NCBI GenBank assembly: GCA_016720565.1
Contig: JADKKJ010000001.1
Coordinates: forward strand, 558,001 to 622,000
Length of the DNA: 64,000 nucleotides
Direction: 5' to 3'
DNA from: Chitinophagaceae bacterium
GTDB lineage: Bacteria; Bacteroidota; Bacteroidia; Chitinophagales; Chitinophagaceae
Part shown: in pieces, positions 42,759 to 51,379 of the stretch
Position numbering within the stretch: the first letter of the stretch is position 1
How the letters are laid out: the number at the start of each line of letters is the position of its first letter
Position numbers and translations under genes: made by a program
Notes under the pieces: model-generated
Database searches by the model: none
Told to the model about the DNA's origin: nothing
What the model saw: only the letters and a program-made list of their open reading frames with translations

Positions 42759-45700
42759 TTATTTAAATGTTACTCGCAGACCAAAACTGTATGAAGTTGG
42801 AGTAGGGAGATTTCCATAATCGAAGCCCATACCACCTACGCCATTTGCAGACGCTGTATTGCCACTGGTAGATGGATCTGCACCACGATAATTTGTCCAC
42901 AATACCAGGTCATTTCCGGTAAAGAATACACTGGCTGTTTTCAGGAAGTTGGCGCCTTTAAGGAAACTGGCAGGGAGCGTATAGCTGAGACTCAAGTCCC
43001 TGAGACGAAGCCAATTCACATCTTTTTCGATGAACTCTTCCTCAGGCATGGATGTATAATATGTCTGCTGGAAATATGGAACTACTGAGATAGTATTTTC
43101 TGTAGGAGTAGCAGAATTTTCCCTTCCATCTTTAAGTATACCATCTATAACGCGTGCTTTCATACGGTCGGCTGTGCGCTGGCTCTTACCGGCAAGCGTT
43201 AGGTACATTTCGGTTGCATTGAATACATCACCACCCATTTTCAGGTCCCAAAGCATGCTCAGGTTCCAATTCTTATAACGTACGCTGTTAAGCATACCTA
43301 AAGTGAAATCTGGCATACGGTCTCCGATCACAGTAAAAAGGCCGTCTGCTGTTGGCAAGCCACTTGTTGGATCGATTAGGATGCGACCAGCAGCATTCCT
43401 TTGATAACGTTGTCCTGTGATAGTTGTTGCGGCCATACCACGAATCATACCACCACGTGCATTAGCATAAAGCCAGGTATCTGCATAATAGGCCTCATAA
43501 TAGATAGCCTCAGGGAGTGAAAGAATTTTACTCCACATGTGGTTGAAATTGAACTTAATATTCCAATTAGTATTCTTTTTTCTTATTGGATTAACATCTA
43601 CAACCAGTTCAATTCCTTCATTCCGGGAACTTGAAGAGTTAAACGTATTTAAAACATATCCTGTAGCATAACTTGCTCTTCCCTGGTTTAGTATTTGTCC
43701 TAGGCATAGGGTATTATAATAGGAAAAATCTAATGAAAGCCGACTATTCAAAAATCTCAATTCTGTTCCAAGCTCGTATGTACTCTGTCTTTCTGGTTTC
43801 AGATCTGGGTTATTATTATCAAATCCATAGGAGTAAATTGGACCAACATTTGAGCTAGTTAAATTGTCGACAAAAACTGATTGGTTCTTATATGGATCAG
43901 GTCCCCTTGCAGTGCTTGCGCGGGAAGCTCTGAGCTTCCAATAATTGAAGTTATTGGTTTTAAGATTTGGGAATATATCAGAAAGAATTGCGCTTACACT
44001 AAAGCTGGGATAATTATATAAACGATTCGCTTTTGGAAACACAGAGGAAGTTTCAAATCTATGGGTATAAGTCATAAAAATGAAATTTTTATAACTAATT
44101 GAAATCTCACCAAAATAAGCTAATTGTCTATATTGGCTAAAATTATATTTTCCAAATCTATTTTGCGAAAGTCTTACTCTGGTTGCATAATTAGTGCTGG
44201 TTGAATCCATTCTGTCCCCTACCACCTGCTTAAAATTAGCATCGGTAACAAGTATTGGAGTAGAAAGCCGGGAGCCTAGCACACCCAATGCATCCCTTGC
44301 AAATGTGCGGTACATTTTTCCATCAGGGCTGATAGAATCTATCATTTGATTGCCATAGGTAGCGAACATGGAAGTTTTATAATCCTGCCACATGGTTCCT
44401 GCCATTACGCGGGTAGAGAATTTTCCAAAATCCTTTTTAGCCACAGCCGTGATGGTGTGGTTATAACCTTTGTAATTTCTCCAGTAATTATCCAGCGATC
44501 CGCGGGTGGTCCTTGTGCTATTCCCTGCAGGAGAACCAGAAGCTGATGATAACGGATGGTAGAAGGTATAACCTTCTGTTTTGTACGTATCATAGCCAAA
44601 CCTTCCAGAAATAGTCAGCCATTTGAAAGGAAAGAGGTTGATACCACCGGAATAGATAGTACGGCTGGTCTTGTCAAAACCATGGTTGTATTTGGTATTG
44701 AACAGCGGGTTATCTATTTCTGCAGTTGGGTCAGCAGCAAATGTTCCTACTTTGTTTCCATCTGCATCTTCAAATGTGGAAATATCCCTGGTAACAGGGA
44801 AAGTATATAAACCAAGCAGGAAACCGCCGGCGCTTCTCAGCGCTTTGTCGTTTGTATTATATACATACTGGAAAGTAGGAGTGATCTCAGCCCATTTACC
44901 GATCTTGGTAGAGTTAGAGATACGAACATTGTATTTCTTGTATTCGTTGGTAGGAACCACACCCTTGTTCACGAAATAAGAACCGGTGGCTTTGAAACCG
45001 ACATTCTTAAATCCAACATCAGCGCTCAGGTTATGTGTTTGAGAGAAACCTGTTTCGAAGAAGGTACCTACGTTATCATATTTTTTAATTCCATCAGGGT
45101 ACCGAGCTCCAAAATGGCTGAAGGCCACTGTGCTGAAGTTATTACTACTAATGCCATTGGATCCGGGTGCATAATCATTATTCAAATCAGCATAACGTGT
45201 AATCTTTTGGACTCGAAAATTATTATCGTACTGAAAGCTGATCTTGCCAGAAACTGCTTTTTTAGTTGATATAACGATAGCTCCCGAACTTGCCTGGCTT
45301 CCATATAAGGCGGTAGCTTCAGGTCCTTTTAATACCGTAATTGATTCAATATCATTAGGATTTAGATCAGCAATTCTGTTGGTATAGTCACTATTTCGAT
45401 TTGGGCGATCAGATGCTAACCCAAGTGCGGATCCTCCATTTGAAGTTTCGTTTAGTGTCTGGTTATCAAGTATAATTCCATCAACAATAAATAAAGGTTG
45501 ATTATTTCCACCCATTGAATTAAATCCTCTAAGTACAATAGATGAGGACGCACCGGCCATCCCGGTGGTTGGGGTAATGGTAAGACCAGCTACGCGTCCC
45601 TGTAAACTGTTCAGGAAATTCTCCCTCTGGGTTTCAGCGATCTCTTTACCTGTTACGGCCTGGGTAGAATAACCCAGTGATCGGGGAGATCTTTTGATAT

Positions 45701-46040
45701 CCATGGCGGTTACCACTACTTCTCCCATCATATTATCTGCGGTCTTTAACGATACGGCCACCGTTCCACCATCTCCGGGTTTTATTTCGGAGGTCATGTA
45801 GCCTACATAGGAGACCTGTAATGTCTCACCTGGATTTACTTTGATGCTGAATTTACCATTCGCATCGGTAGTAACGATCCGGCGAGAACCTTTCACCTTT
45901 ACGGTAACACCGGCTAGCGGCGTCTTATTGTCCTCTGAAAGGATGGTACCGGTGATCGTTCTCTCCTGTGCCTGCACTAATTGCGGCAACAGCAGTAACG
46001 CCATCGATAGAACAAAGAACAATCGGAGAATTTTTCTCAT
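42759..46040 (-). CDS. SusC/RagA-type TonB-linked outer-membrane transporter
   Basis: The 1093-residue porin has a signal peptide, a carboxypeptidase-regulatory-like N-terminal domain (ITGTILSEDNKTPLAGVTVKVKG), the TonB-box-like region GEVVVTAMDIKRSPRSLGY, and a plug (LNSLQGRVAGLTITPTTGMAGASS, NQPLFIVDGIIL). The long C-terminal barrel ends in the aromatic TPTSYSFGLRVTFK. It imports the ligand of the SusD partner, powered by TonB-ExbBD. Base composition is uneven inside the gene: stretches near 43,550-44,270 and 45,480-45,540 are clearly more AT-rich than flanks, suggesting mosaic evolution. It starts 42 bp after the DeoR gene. Confidence 0.92.
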   Translation of the reverse strand: MRKILRLFFVLSMALLLLPQLVQAQERTITGTILSEDNKTPLAGVTVKVKGSRRIVTTDANGKFSIKVNPGETLQVSYVGYMTSEIKPGDGGTVAVSLKTADNMMGEVVVTAMDIKRSPRSLGYSTQAVTGKEIAETQRENFLNSLQGRVAGLTITPTTGMAGASSSIVLRGFNSMGGNNQPLFIVDGIILDNQTLNETSNGGSALGLASDRPNRNSDYTNRIADLNPNDIESITVLKGPEATALYGSQASSGAIVISTKKAVSGKISFQYDNNFRVQKITRYADLNNDYAPGSNGISSNNFSTVAFSHFGARYPDGIKKYDNVGTFFETGFSQTHNLSADVGFKNVGFKATGSYFVNKGVVPTNEYKKYNVRISNSTKIGKWAEITPTFQYVYNTNDKALRSAGGFLLGLYTFPVTRDISTFEDADGNKVGTFAADPTAEIDNPLFNTKYNHGFDKTSRTIYSGGINLFPFKWLTISGRFGYDTYKTEGYTFYHPLSSASGSPAGNSTRTTRGSLDNYWRNYKGYNHTITAVAKKDFGKFSTRVMAGTMWQDYKTSMFATYGNQMIDSISPDGKMYRTFARDALGVLGSRLSTPILVTDANFKQVVGDRMDSTSTNYATRVRLSQNRFGKYNFSQYRQLAYFGEISISYKNFIFMTYTHRFETSSVFPKANRLYNYPSFSVSAILSDIFPNLKTNNFNYWKLRASRASTARGPDPYKNQSVFVDNLTSSNVGPIYSYGFDNNNPDLKPERQSTYELGTELRFLNSRLSLDFSYYNTLCLGQILNQGRASYATGYVLNTFNSSSSRNEGIELVVDVNPIRKKNTNWNIKFNFNHMWSKILSLPEAIYYEAYYADTWLYANARGGMIRGMAATTITGQRYQRNAAGRILIDPTSGLPTADGLFTVIGDRMPDFTLGMLNSVRYKNWNLSMLWDLKMGGDVFNATEMYLTLAGKSQRTADRMKARVIDGILKDGRENSATPTENTISVVPYFQQTYYTSMPEEEFIEKDVNWLRLRDLSLSYTLPASFLKGANFLKTASVFFTGNDLVLWTNYRGADPSTSGNTASANGVGGMGFDYGNLPTPTSYSFGLRVTFK

Positions 46041-46082
46041 AGCTGTTTGTTTAGATATTATTTATAATAAGCGGTTCTACTA

Positions 46083-46832
46083 TTAAGCTACCAGTACGCC
46101 TGCGTCCTGGTATGGTTTTAACAATGGGTCGTTTGCCGGTAATTCCGTGATTAGCATATCAATATCCTGCAATCCGCAGACCCTGATAGGCTGTACCGAG
46201 TTCACTTTTTCCGAAATGCCGAGGCAAACTACTTTTTTTGATGAACTGATCATCGCTTTTTTTAATTCCACCACTTCCCAGTCGTTATCTGTTATACCGT
46301 TCTCCAGGTCAATAGCGTTGGTTCCAAGGAAACAAATATCTGCTTTTACCTCTTTTATTCGCGCAATGGCCTGAGCTCCCACGGTTATTTTTGAATTCTT
46401 AGATATACGGTCGCCTATCATGATCACCTCAATATTGGGGTGATGCATATACTCCAGGATAGCGGGTATGCTACCTGATATAAATGTGGCTTTGAGTTGT
46501 GGCGGTAGCATCCTGGCCATCTCTATAATGGTAGTGCCCCCGCTGGTAAGAATGAACATTCCGTTGCTGATAAGATCTATAGCCTTGCTGGCGATGGTTT
46601 TTTTGTTCTGTTGGGAATAAACACCGTTCGTTGGAAAATATACCTGGTTGAAGGAAGGGGACAGGGCACCTCCATGCACTTTAATTATTTTCCCTTCATC
46701 AGCCAGTTCCTGCAGATCCCTTCTGATGGTATCTTCCGATACCCGGATCTCCTGGCAAAGTGAAGAAGAAAGAACCTTATTATGCAGGTTCACCTGATGT
46801 AGGATGTAGGCCTGCCTTTCCTTCTTAAGCAT
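46083..46832 (-). CDS. DeoR-family transcriptional regulator
   Basis: The 249-residue regulator has an N-terminal HTH (residues about 6-58: RQAYILHQVNLHNKVLSSSL, SEDTIRRDLQELADEGKI, VHGGALS) and the DeoRC sensor domain with SGGTTIIEMARML, GDRISKNSKITVG and FLGTNAIDLENGIT. Family members bind phosphorylated sugars and generally repress sugar-catabolic operons. It is the first gene of a same-strand run into susC (42 bp), susD and the DUF4397 gene, so it most likely controls that operon. The inferred ligand is a sugar phosphate. The promoter itself is not obvious. Confidence 0.9.
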   Translation of the reverse strand: MLKKERQAYILHQVNLHNKVLSSSLCQEIRVSEDTIRRDLQELADEGKIIKVHGGALSPSFNQVYFPTNGVYSQQNKKTIASKAIDLISNGMFILTSGGTTIIEMARMLPPQLKATFISGSIPAILEYMHHPNIEVIMIGDRISKNSKITVGAQAIARIKEVKADICFLGTNAIDLENGITDNDWEVVELKKAMISSSKKVVCLGISEKVNSVQPIRVCGLQDIDMLITELPANDPLLKPYQDAGVLVA

Positions 46833-46934
46833 TCGTTAAATTTGGTCGTCTAATGTAAGTGAATTTCCCGCACAAAAACGCAGAAAGCCGAAAATATTTG
46901 CAGGATGGGGATTAGTTGGGGAAACTGAGAGAAG

Positions 46935-47034
46935 GTTGAGAGGTTGAGAGGTTGAGGGGTTGAGAGGTTGAGGGGTTGAGGGGTTGAGAGGTTGAGGGGT
47001 TGAGAGCTGTTTATCAACTCTTCAACCTCTCAAC
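46935..47034. repeat. GTTGAGNN octamer array, copy F, nine units plus partner arm
   Basis: Nine perfectly phased octamers start at 46935, 46943, 46951, 46959, 46967, 46975, 46983, 46991 and 46999, each GTTGAG followed by AG or GG. A short imperfect inverse arm (CAACTCTTCAACCTCTCAAC, 47015-47034) follows. It lies between the barrel-protein gene (47043) and the DeoR gene start (46832), both minus strand. It is the longest run of the family. Confidence 0.93.
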
Positions 47035-47042
47035 TTCCCTAA

Positions 47043-47531
47043 TTATTTGCCAAACGTAAACCTTGCCGTTAATCCAATGGCCGCGGGTTCAAAATTGATA
47101 TCAGATACCAGGTTCAGCTCTGGTTTCCAGTCGAGAGATAAATTAAGCGGGATCCCGCTGAATTTATAGTCTAACCCTATGATTCCCATACCTCCCAGCT
47201 GGGGGTCAGATTCATTGCGCTGTTTGTTGGGGTTATAAGTCTTTTTGAAACCCAGGTAGGCGCCCGCTCCATAAAAATACTGCAGACCTTCCGCTGCCAG
47301 TGGTTTATGGAATTCCAGCAAGGCTCCGATAGCTACCGGATCTCCAAAGGAAAACAAGGCCTCGATGGCTGTTTTTTCTGAAATAAACTGTTTGAAGGAG
47401 ATGGAATTGTTTACGCTGGCGGCAGCGCTGCTGAGGCGTACACCCAGAGCAGATCTGTATTCCTGTGCCTTAAGGGTATTGACTCCGGCTAATACGGTGA
47501 AAATGGAGAGTAAAAGGACGATTCGTTTCAT
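47043..47531 (-). CDS. Small outer-membrane beta-barrel protein
   Basis: The 162-residue product has a signal peptide (MKRIVLLLSIFTVLAGVNTLKAQ) and a compact barrel pattern (ALGVRLSSAAASVNNSISFK, YFYGAGAYLGFKK, GLDYKFSGIPLNLSLDWKPEL) ending in the aromatic-terminated strand AIGLTARFTFGK. This is typical of OmpW/PorT-like small Bacteroidota proteins of unknown role. It is bounded by repeat elements on both sides (46935 and 47604). Confidence 0.75.
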   Translation of the reverse strand: MKRIVLLLSIFTVLAGVNTLKAQEYRSALGVRLSSAAASVNNSISFKQFISEKTAIEALFSFGDPVAIGALLEFHKPLAAEGLQYFYGAGAYLGFKKTYNPNKQRNESDPQLGGMGIIGLDYKFSGIPLNLSLDWKPELNLVSDINFEPAAIGLTARFTFGK

Positions 47532-47603
47532 GGTTTATTTATTTCCCCATGTAAACGGAAAATTGTGCCAGTGTAGGTTAAAAGAAATGCTAATATTTGG
47601 AAA

Positions 47604-47631
47604 GTTGAGAGTTGAAAGTTTAGGGTTTAGC
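47604..47631. repeat. Mixed heptamer element, copy G
   Basis: Units GTTGAGA, GTTGAAA, GTTTAGG, GTTTAGC lie in tandem between the 47531 gene and the OstA-like gene. It blends the GTTGAG and GTTTAG unit types, linking the two element subfamilies. No opposite arm is visible. Confidence 0.75.
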
Positions 47632-47638
47632 TGGCTGA

Positions 47639-49243
47639 TTACTCAAAAAGCTCAAATCTCGTCTTTGGCCTGCGGCCATCCAGCCATTGAAAACCGGGGA
47701 GGCGCATTTCGGTAGGAGATTTTTGCCTGATCGGCCAGATGGTGCCGGTCACCGCGCTGCGGAACACCACTTTATTCAGTTCTTTTTCTACAAAATAAAT
47801 ATCCATAAGATCTGACCTGGACTCATTGATACCGGTAAAAGCACTGTCTTCATCCTGTATATAATAAATGCAACTGGCGAAACCGCTGGCCCGCACAGAA
47901 TCTATATTTCCCTCCCGGAAGAATGCATCCAGCCGGGTTGAACTGACCTGGTTGTATAATTCATTTGCCACTTTATTTATCATGAAACTATTCTGGAAGA
48001 CCTTCATCCGGTCGGCTTTTTTATTTTTTGTGACCACATAGATCGTGTCGCCGGTGATCTGGCTTTCCTTGGCCCAAACAATGGGTCGCTGGTATAAACG
48101 GAAAGTGGAATCGCGGAATGAATAAAATAAACTATCGCTGGCGGCCTGCAATGAATCGGAGAAGATCCTCACATTTCGGTAGGCTTCCAGGTAACGATTG
48201 GTGCTATCCTTTGAATTTATAGAAACAACTTTGGTCCCTTTTAGGGTGTCCTTTAACAATGAATCTTTCTTATACAGGTCACTTAACCTGGCAGAAAATA
48301 AAGTATCCGCTGTTATATAAATCGAGTCTTCATTTTGTTTTATGATCATCAATGGCTTTCTTGTAGCCAGCATTCTTTCATTCTTATTATCTCTCAAAAC
48401 TTCTCCTGCCAGAATGGTAGTGCCCTGGGCCGAATCTATGATCACAACATTTCCTGTTGCCTGTGACTGACCTGTACTGTCATTGAATGCCACACGGTTT
48501 CCAATGATAGTGAGTTTACCATCGTGTATCACAGGCCTTTGTCCAAACTCCGCTTTACCACGGGCAAGATCATAAAAACCTTCCCTGGTCTCAATGGTCC
48601 TTCCGGAACTATCTTTGATAAAGGTGCGGGAGATAAACCTGGTCAGTTGTGTTTGTGTATTATATAACAGCGAATCGGTGGTAATGGTATAAGCAGGGTC
48701 GGTAAGAAAGACCTTATTCTTAAAATAAACATCATGCAGGTCGGAATAATACCAGCCTTCCTGGCTTACCAGGGTAGTTTTTTTATTGATCACTTTTCCT
48801 CCATGCTTATAAATACCCAGGTTGGTATTCATATCATATTCCAGGTCGGGTGTAGTGAGCGTTCCTTTCCCATCCGTTAATCTTACACCGCCATCCAGGA
48901 AAGCGACGCGTTTGTCAATGAGGTATTGCAAATGACTTGCATAAACATGGGTGGTATCTGAATCGTTGATATGCACGGAACCCCAGGCCTCAAAGGTTTT
49001 TGTATTGTCATTGATCACGCAGCTATCGCAATTGAAAAGGGCTGTACCCTGTCTTAAACGCACATTGCCTGCGAGTATCTTTAACTGGGTACTGTCGTTC
49101 ACTTTTCTCAGTTCAAGTTTTCTTGAACCCAGTATATCCACATTGATGAGGCTGTCACCGGGCGAAGATGGAGGGGGCGCATTCTGTGAATGGGCAATGG
49201 TTCCGGCAATAAAAAATAATAAGAGTAACGCAGTTCGCATCAA
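47639..49243 (-). CDS. OstA/LptA-like periplasmic LPS-transport protein
   Basis: The 534-residue product has a signal peptide (MMRTALLLLFFIAGTIAHSQ) and repeated OstA beta-jellyroll sequences. These include GNVRLRQGTALFNCDSCVINDNT, GSVHINDSDTTHVYASHLQYL and TDGKGTLTTPDLEYDMNTN, then YYSDLHDVYFKNKVFLTD. This fits the long OstA-like proteins of Bacteroidota, analogous to LptA but larger, forming part of the bridge that carries LPS to LptD. It overlaps the mlaD-like gene by 4 bp (ATGA), with the amidase gene further upstream, and LptD-like lies divergently beyond. Confidence 0.83.
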   Translation of the reverse strand: MMRTALLLLFFIAGTIAHSQNAPPPSSPGDSLINVDILGSRKLELRKVNDSTQLKILAGNVRLRQGTALFNCDSCVINDNTKTFEAWGSVHINDSDTTHVYASHLQYLIDKRVAFLDGGVRLTDGKGTLTTPDLEYDMNTNLGIYKHGGKVINKKTTLVSQEGWYYSDLHDVYFKNKVFLTDPAYTITTDSLLYNTQTQLTRFISRTFIKDSSGRTIETREGFYDLARGKAEFGQRPVIHDGKLTIIGNRVAFNDSTGQSQATGNVVIIDSAQGTTILAGEVLRDNKNERMLATRKPLMIIKQNEDSIYITADTLFSARLSDLYKKDSLLKDTLKGTKVVSINSKDSTNRYLEAYRNVRIFSDSLQAASDSLFYSFRDSTFRLYQRPIVWAKESQITGDTIYVVTKNKKADRMKVFQNSFMINKVANELYNQVSSTRLDAFFREGNIDSVRASGFASCIYYIQDEDSAFTGINESRSDLMDIYFVEKELNKVVFRSAVTGTIWPIRQKSPTEMRLPGFQWLDGRRPKTRFELFE

Positions 49244-50223
49244 TGCCTTATTGTGTCTTTCGGCAGGGGCGAAGTTAAGGCACCGTCCTTGTCCTTTCGG
49301 CCGAAGACTGACAAATTAACGTAACGTTTTGGATGGGTACGCAGGTCGTCCAGCAGGATCTCGGCACTGAGTATCGCATCATGTATACGATTATAGAGCG
49401 CGCGGTCATTCATCAGGGCGCCCAGCGTGCCATCAGTACTGTTCAATTTATTGGCCATGGCTTTCAAGGTGGAGATAACAGTATTGAAAGAATCAATAGT
49501 GGGCTGAAGAGAAAGAGCGGCAAGTTTTTCGGAGACCAGTCTTGCATTTTTCACTGTTGCCGTTACATCATCCGCATTTGCTTTGATGCTTCGGGTAATG
49601 GCTTCCGCATTGCCCAGTGTTTTGGAAAGGGCACTGCTTTCATTATCGATCAGTCCGTTCAATGCATTGCTGGCCTTGTTAAGGTTGGCCAGTGTTTGCT
49701 GAATATTGACTTTAGCATCCGCAGTAAATAATCCATTTACATTTCCCAGTACCAGGTTCAGTGTATCCAGTGTTCCCCGCACTTTTGTAAGGGTGGGGGT
49801 CAGTTGCGCTTTTACGTCATCCAGGATCCCTACATCAACGAATGTACTCAGGGTATCGCCGGATTTAAGGAATTCAGTGGATTGTCCTTTTTGTATCACA
49901 ATGATGGAACCTCCCACGAGCGGGGTTGAGATCATTGCTTTAGAATCTTTTGGAATATTTACGTCTTCTGTAAGATTGATCGTAGCAACTAACCCGGAAA
50001 GATCTTTATCCTTGGCTTTGATCTCATATACACTTCCGATCACATAGCCATTGATCTTGACCTCATTTGATTTGGACAGGGAGCCAAGGTCTTTGAAAAC
50101 CGCATAGATCTTCTTTCTTTTATTCAAAACGTCCCTGCCCTTCAGATAATTAAATCCAAGGATCAAAATGGTGAGAGAGATAATGGTGAGTACACCCACC
50201 TTGGTTTCATTGCTGATCTTCAT
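49240..50223 (-). CDS. MCE-domain (MlaD-like) protein
   Basis: The 327-residue product has an N-terminal transmembrane anchor (residues 8-27: VGVLTIISLTILILGFNYL) and one MCE domain at about 38-115 (KIYAVFKDLGSLSKSNEVKI, GYVIGSVYEI, STPLVGGSIIVI). A long alpha-helical/coiled C-terminus follows. MlaD forms hexameric rings in lipid-transport systems such as Mla. The ATPase and permease (MlaF, MlaE) are not in this window. It overlaps the OstA gene by 4 bp and follows the amidase gene by 79 bp. Confidence 0.86.
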   Translation of the reverse strand: MKISNETKVGVLTIISLTILILGFNYLKGRDVLNKRKKIYAVFKDLGSLSKSNEVKINGYVIGSVYEIKAKDKDLSGLVATINLTEDVNIPKDSKAMISTPLVGGSIIVIQKGQSTEFLKSGDTLSTFVDVGILDDVKAQLTPTLTKVRGTLDTLNLVLGNVNGLFTADAKVNIQQTLANLNKASNALNGLIDNESSALSKTLGNAEAITRSIKANADDVTATVKNARLVSEKLAALSLQPTIDSFNTVISTLKAMANKLNSTDGTLGALMNDRALYNRIHDAILSAEILLDDLRTHPKRYVNLSVFGRKDKDGALTSPLPKDTIRH

Positions 50224-50302
50224 GTCTGTTCCGTTGCTTACGGCAGCAAGTTAACGAAAAACAATGAGGCGGCTAAGCAGGGAGTATCTGTTCACTAAAT
50301 GG

Positions 50303-51253
50303 CTAAAAACCCTTCTTTTCCTTGTCTTTATCCTCCAGTTTCTCCTTGTATTTTTTAATTGCATTGAAGATGTTGGTCACGATCTCTTTCTGGCCGCTGT
50401 TACTGACCAAATATTCCTCTTCTTCTTTATTGGAAATAAAGCCTATTTCGATCAGGATACTGGGCATTCCGGTGGCCTGCAAGACCCAGATACCCTTGTC
50501 ATTTCTCTGTTTTACGCCCCGGTCAACCCGGTTGGATTCCTGAAATTCATCCTGTACATAATTAGCCAGGTTCAGGCTTTTGCGGAAATAATACTGGGCA
50601 TATACCAGCATGCGGGCTTTTTCCGTGGGATCGCTGGGGTCGGGCAGGGTAAGCGTTGAGGTGGAGTCGATCTCCCCGGTGTACTCATTGCTTTTTGAAA
50701 CAGAATTGATCTTGTCATCATTCTTATTCATGGCCCAAACATAGGTTTCGGTGCCTTTGGCCTTATTTTCTACATATACGTTCTCGTATTCGTAGGTATA
50801 ATAGGTCTTTTTATAGCTTTTCTTACCTTTTTTTACTGTTTTGGTATGGGCTGTTTTTCCTACCACCCTTTTTTCATACCAACCGCCAGGACGGTGCCCC
50901 GCCGAATTACAATGTATGGCCACGAACAGGTCGCCACCAGACTGGTTGGCCAGGTTGGCCCTGTATTTTAATGCAGCGTCTTTATTGGGGGAATTGCCCG
51001 GCAAAACATCCGAGGTACGGGTAAAAATAATTTTGAGGTCGGGGAATGCTTTGGCCAGTGTATCGCCCAGCTTCAGGGAAATATCCAGGGAAATATCGGC
51101 CTCTGTGGTGATCATGCCACGGGCGCCGGGATCCAGTCCACCATGACCGGGGTCGATGATCAATGTTCTCAGGCCTTTTCCAGATTTCTGGGACCAGGCC
51201 TGTCCAAAAAAGCTAACGGTAAGAAATAATAGTAAAAGGGACTTACATCTCAT
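50303..51253 (-). CDS. N-acetylmuramoyl-L-alanine amidase (AmiC-type, Amidase_3)
   Basis: The 316-residue product cleaves the stem peptide from MurNAc. A signal peptide ends near AWSQ, and the Amidase_3 domain has the zinc ligands His in IDPGHGGLDPG, Glu in TTEADISLD and His in AIHCNSAGH, with the catalytic Glu in PSILIEIGFISN. A basic, Tyr-rich insert of about 45 residues (TKTVKKGKKSYKKTYYTYEY) splits the domain after the second His. It leads the minus-strand group amidase-mlaD-ostA and is divergent from lptD. Confidence 0.9.
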   Translation of the reverse strand: MRCKSLLLLFLTVSFFGQAWSQKSGKGLRTLIIDPGHGGLDPGARGMITTEADISLDISLKLGDTLAKAFPDLKIIFTRTSDVLPGNSPNKDAALKYRANLANQSGGDLFVAIHCNSAGHRPGGWYEKRVVGKTAHTKTVKKGKKSYKKTYYTYEYENVYVENKAKGTETYVWAMNKNDDKINSVSKSNEYTGEIDSTSTLTLPDPSDPTEKARMLVYAQYYFRKSLNLANYVQDEFQESNRVDRGVKQRNDKGIWVLQATGMPSILIEIGFISNKEEEEYLVSNSGQKEIVTNIFNAIKKYKEKLEDKDKEKKGF

Positions 51254-51360
51254 TCAACTCGATTTTTCTATTAGACGGTTAAGATAATGGAACCTCCGTA
51301 AGATATGAATTCTTCACAAAATGTTGTAATTCCTTCATAGGATACAGCTATGGAATGAAT

Positions 51361-51368
51361 TACATTTG
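51361..51368 (+). promoter_or_regulatory. Predicted -7 box for the LptD-like gene
   Basis: TACATTTG matches TAnnTTTG and is 11 bp ahead of the ATG at 51380. No -33 box at a usual distance. Confidence 0.4.
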
Positions 51369-51379
51369 CTGCCTACCTG

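Noticed and set aside
46935..47034. CRISPR-like array of short repeats
   Set aside because: The repeat unit is only 8 bp without spacers, and no cas genes are near.
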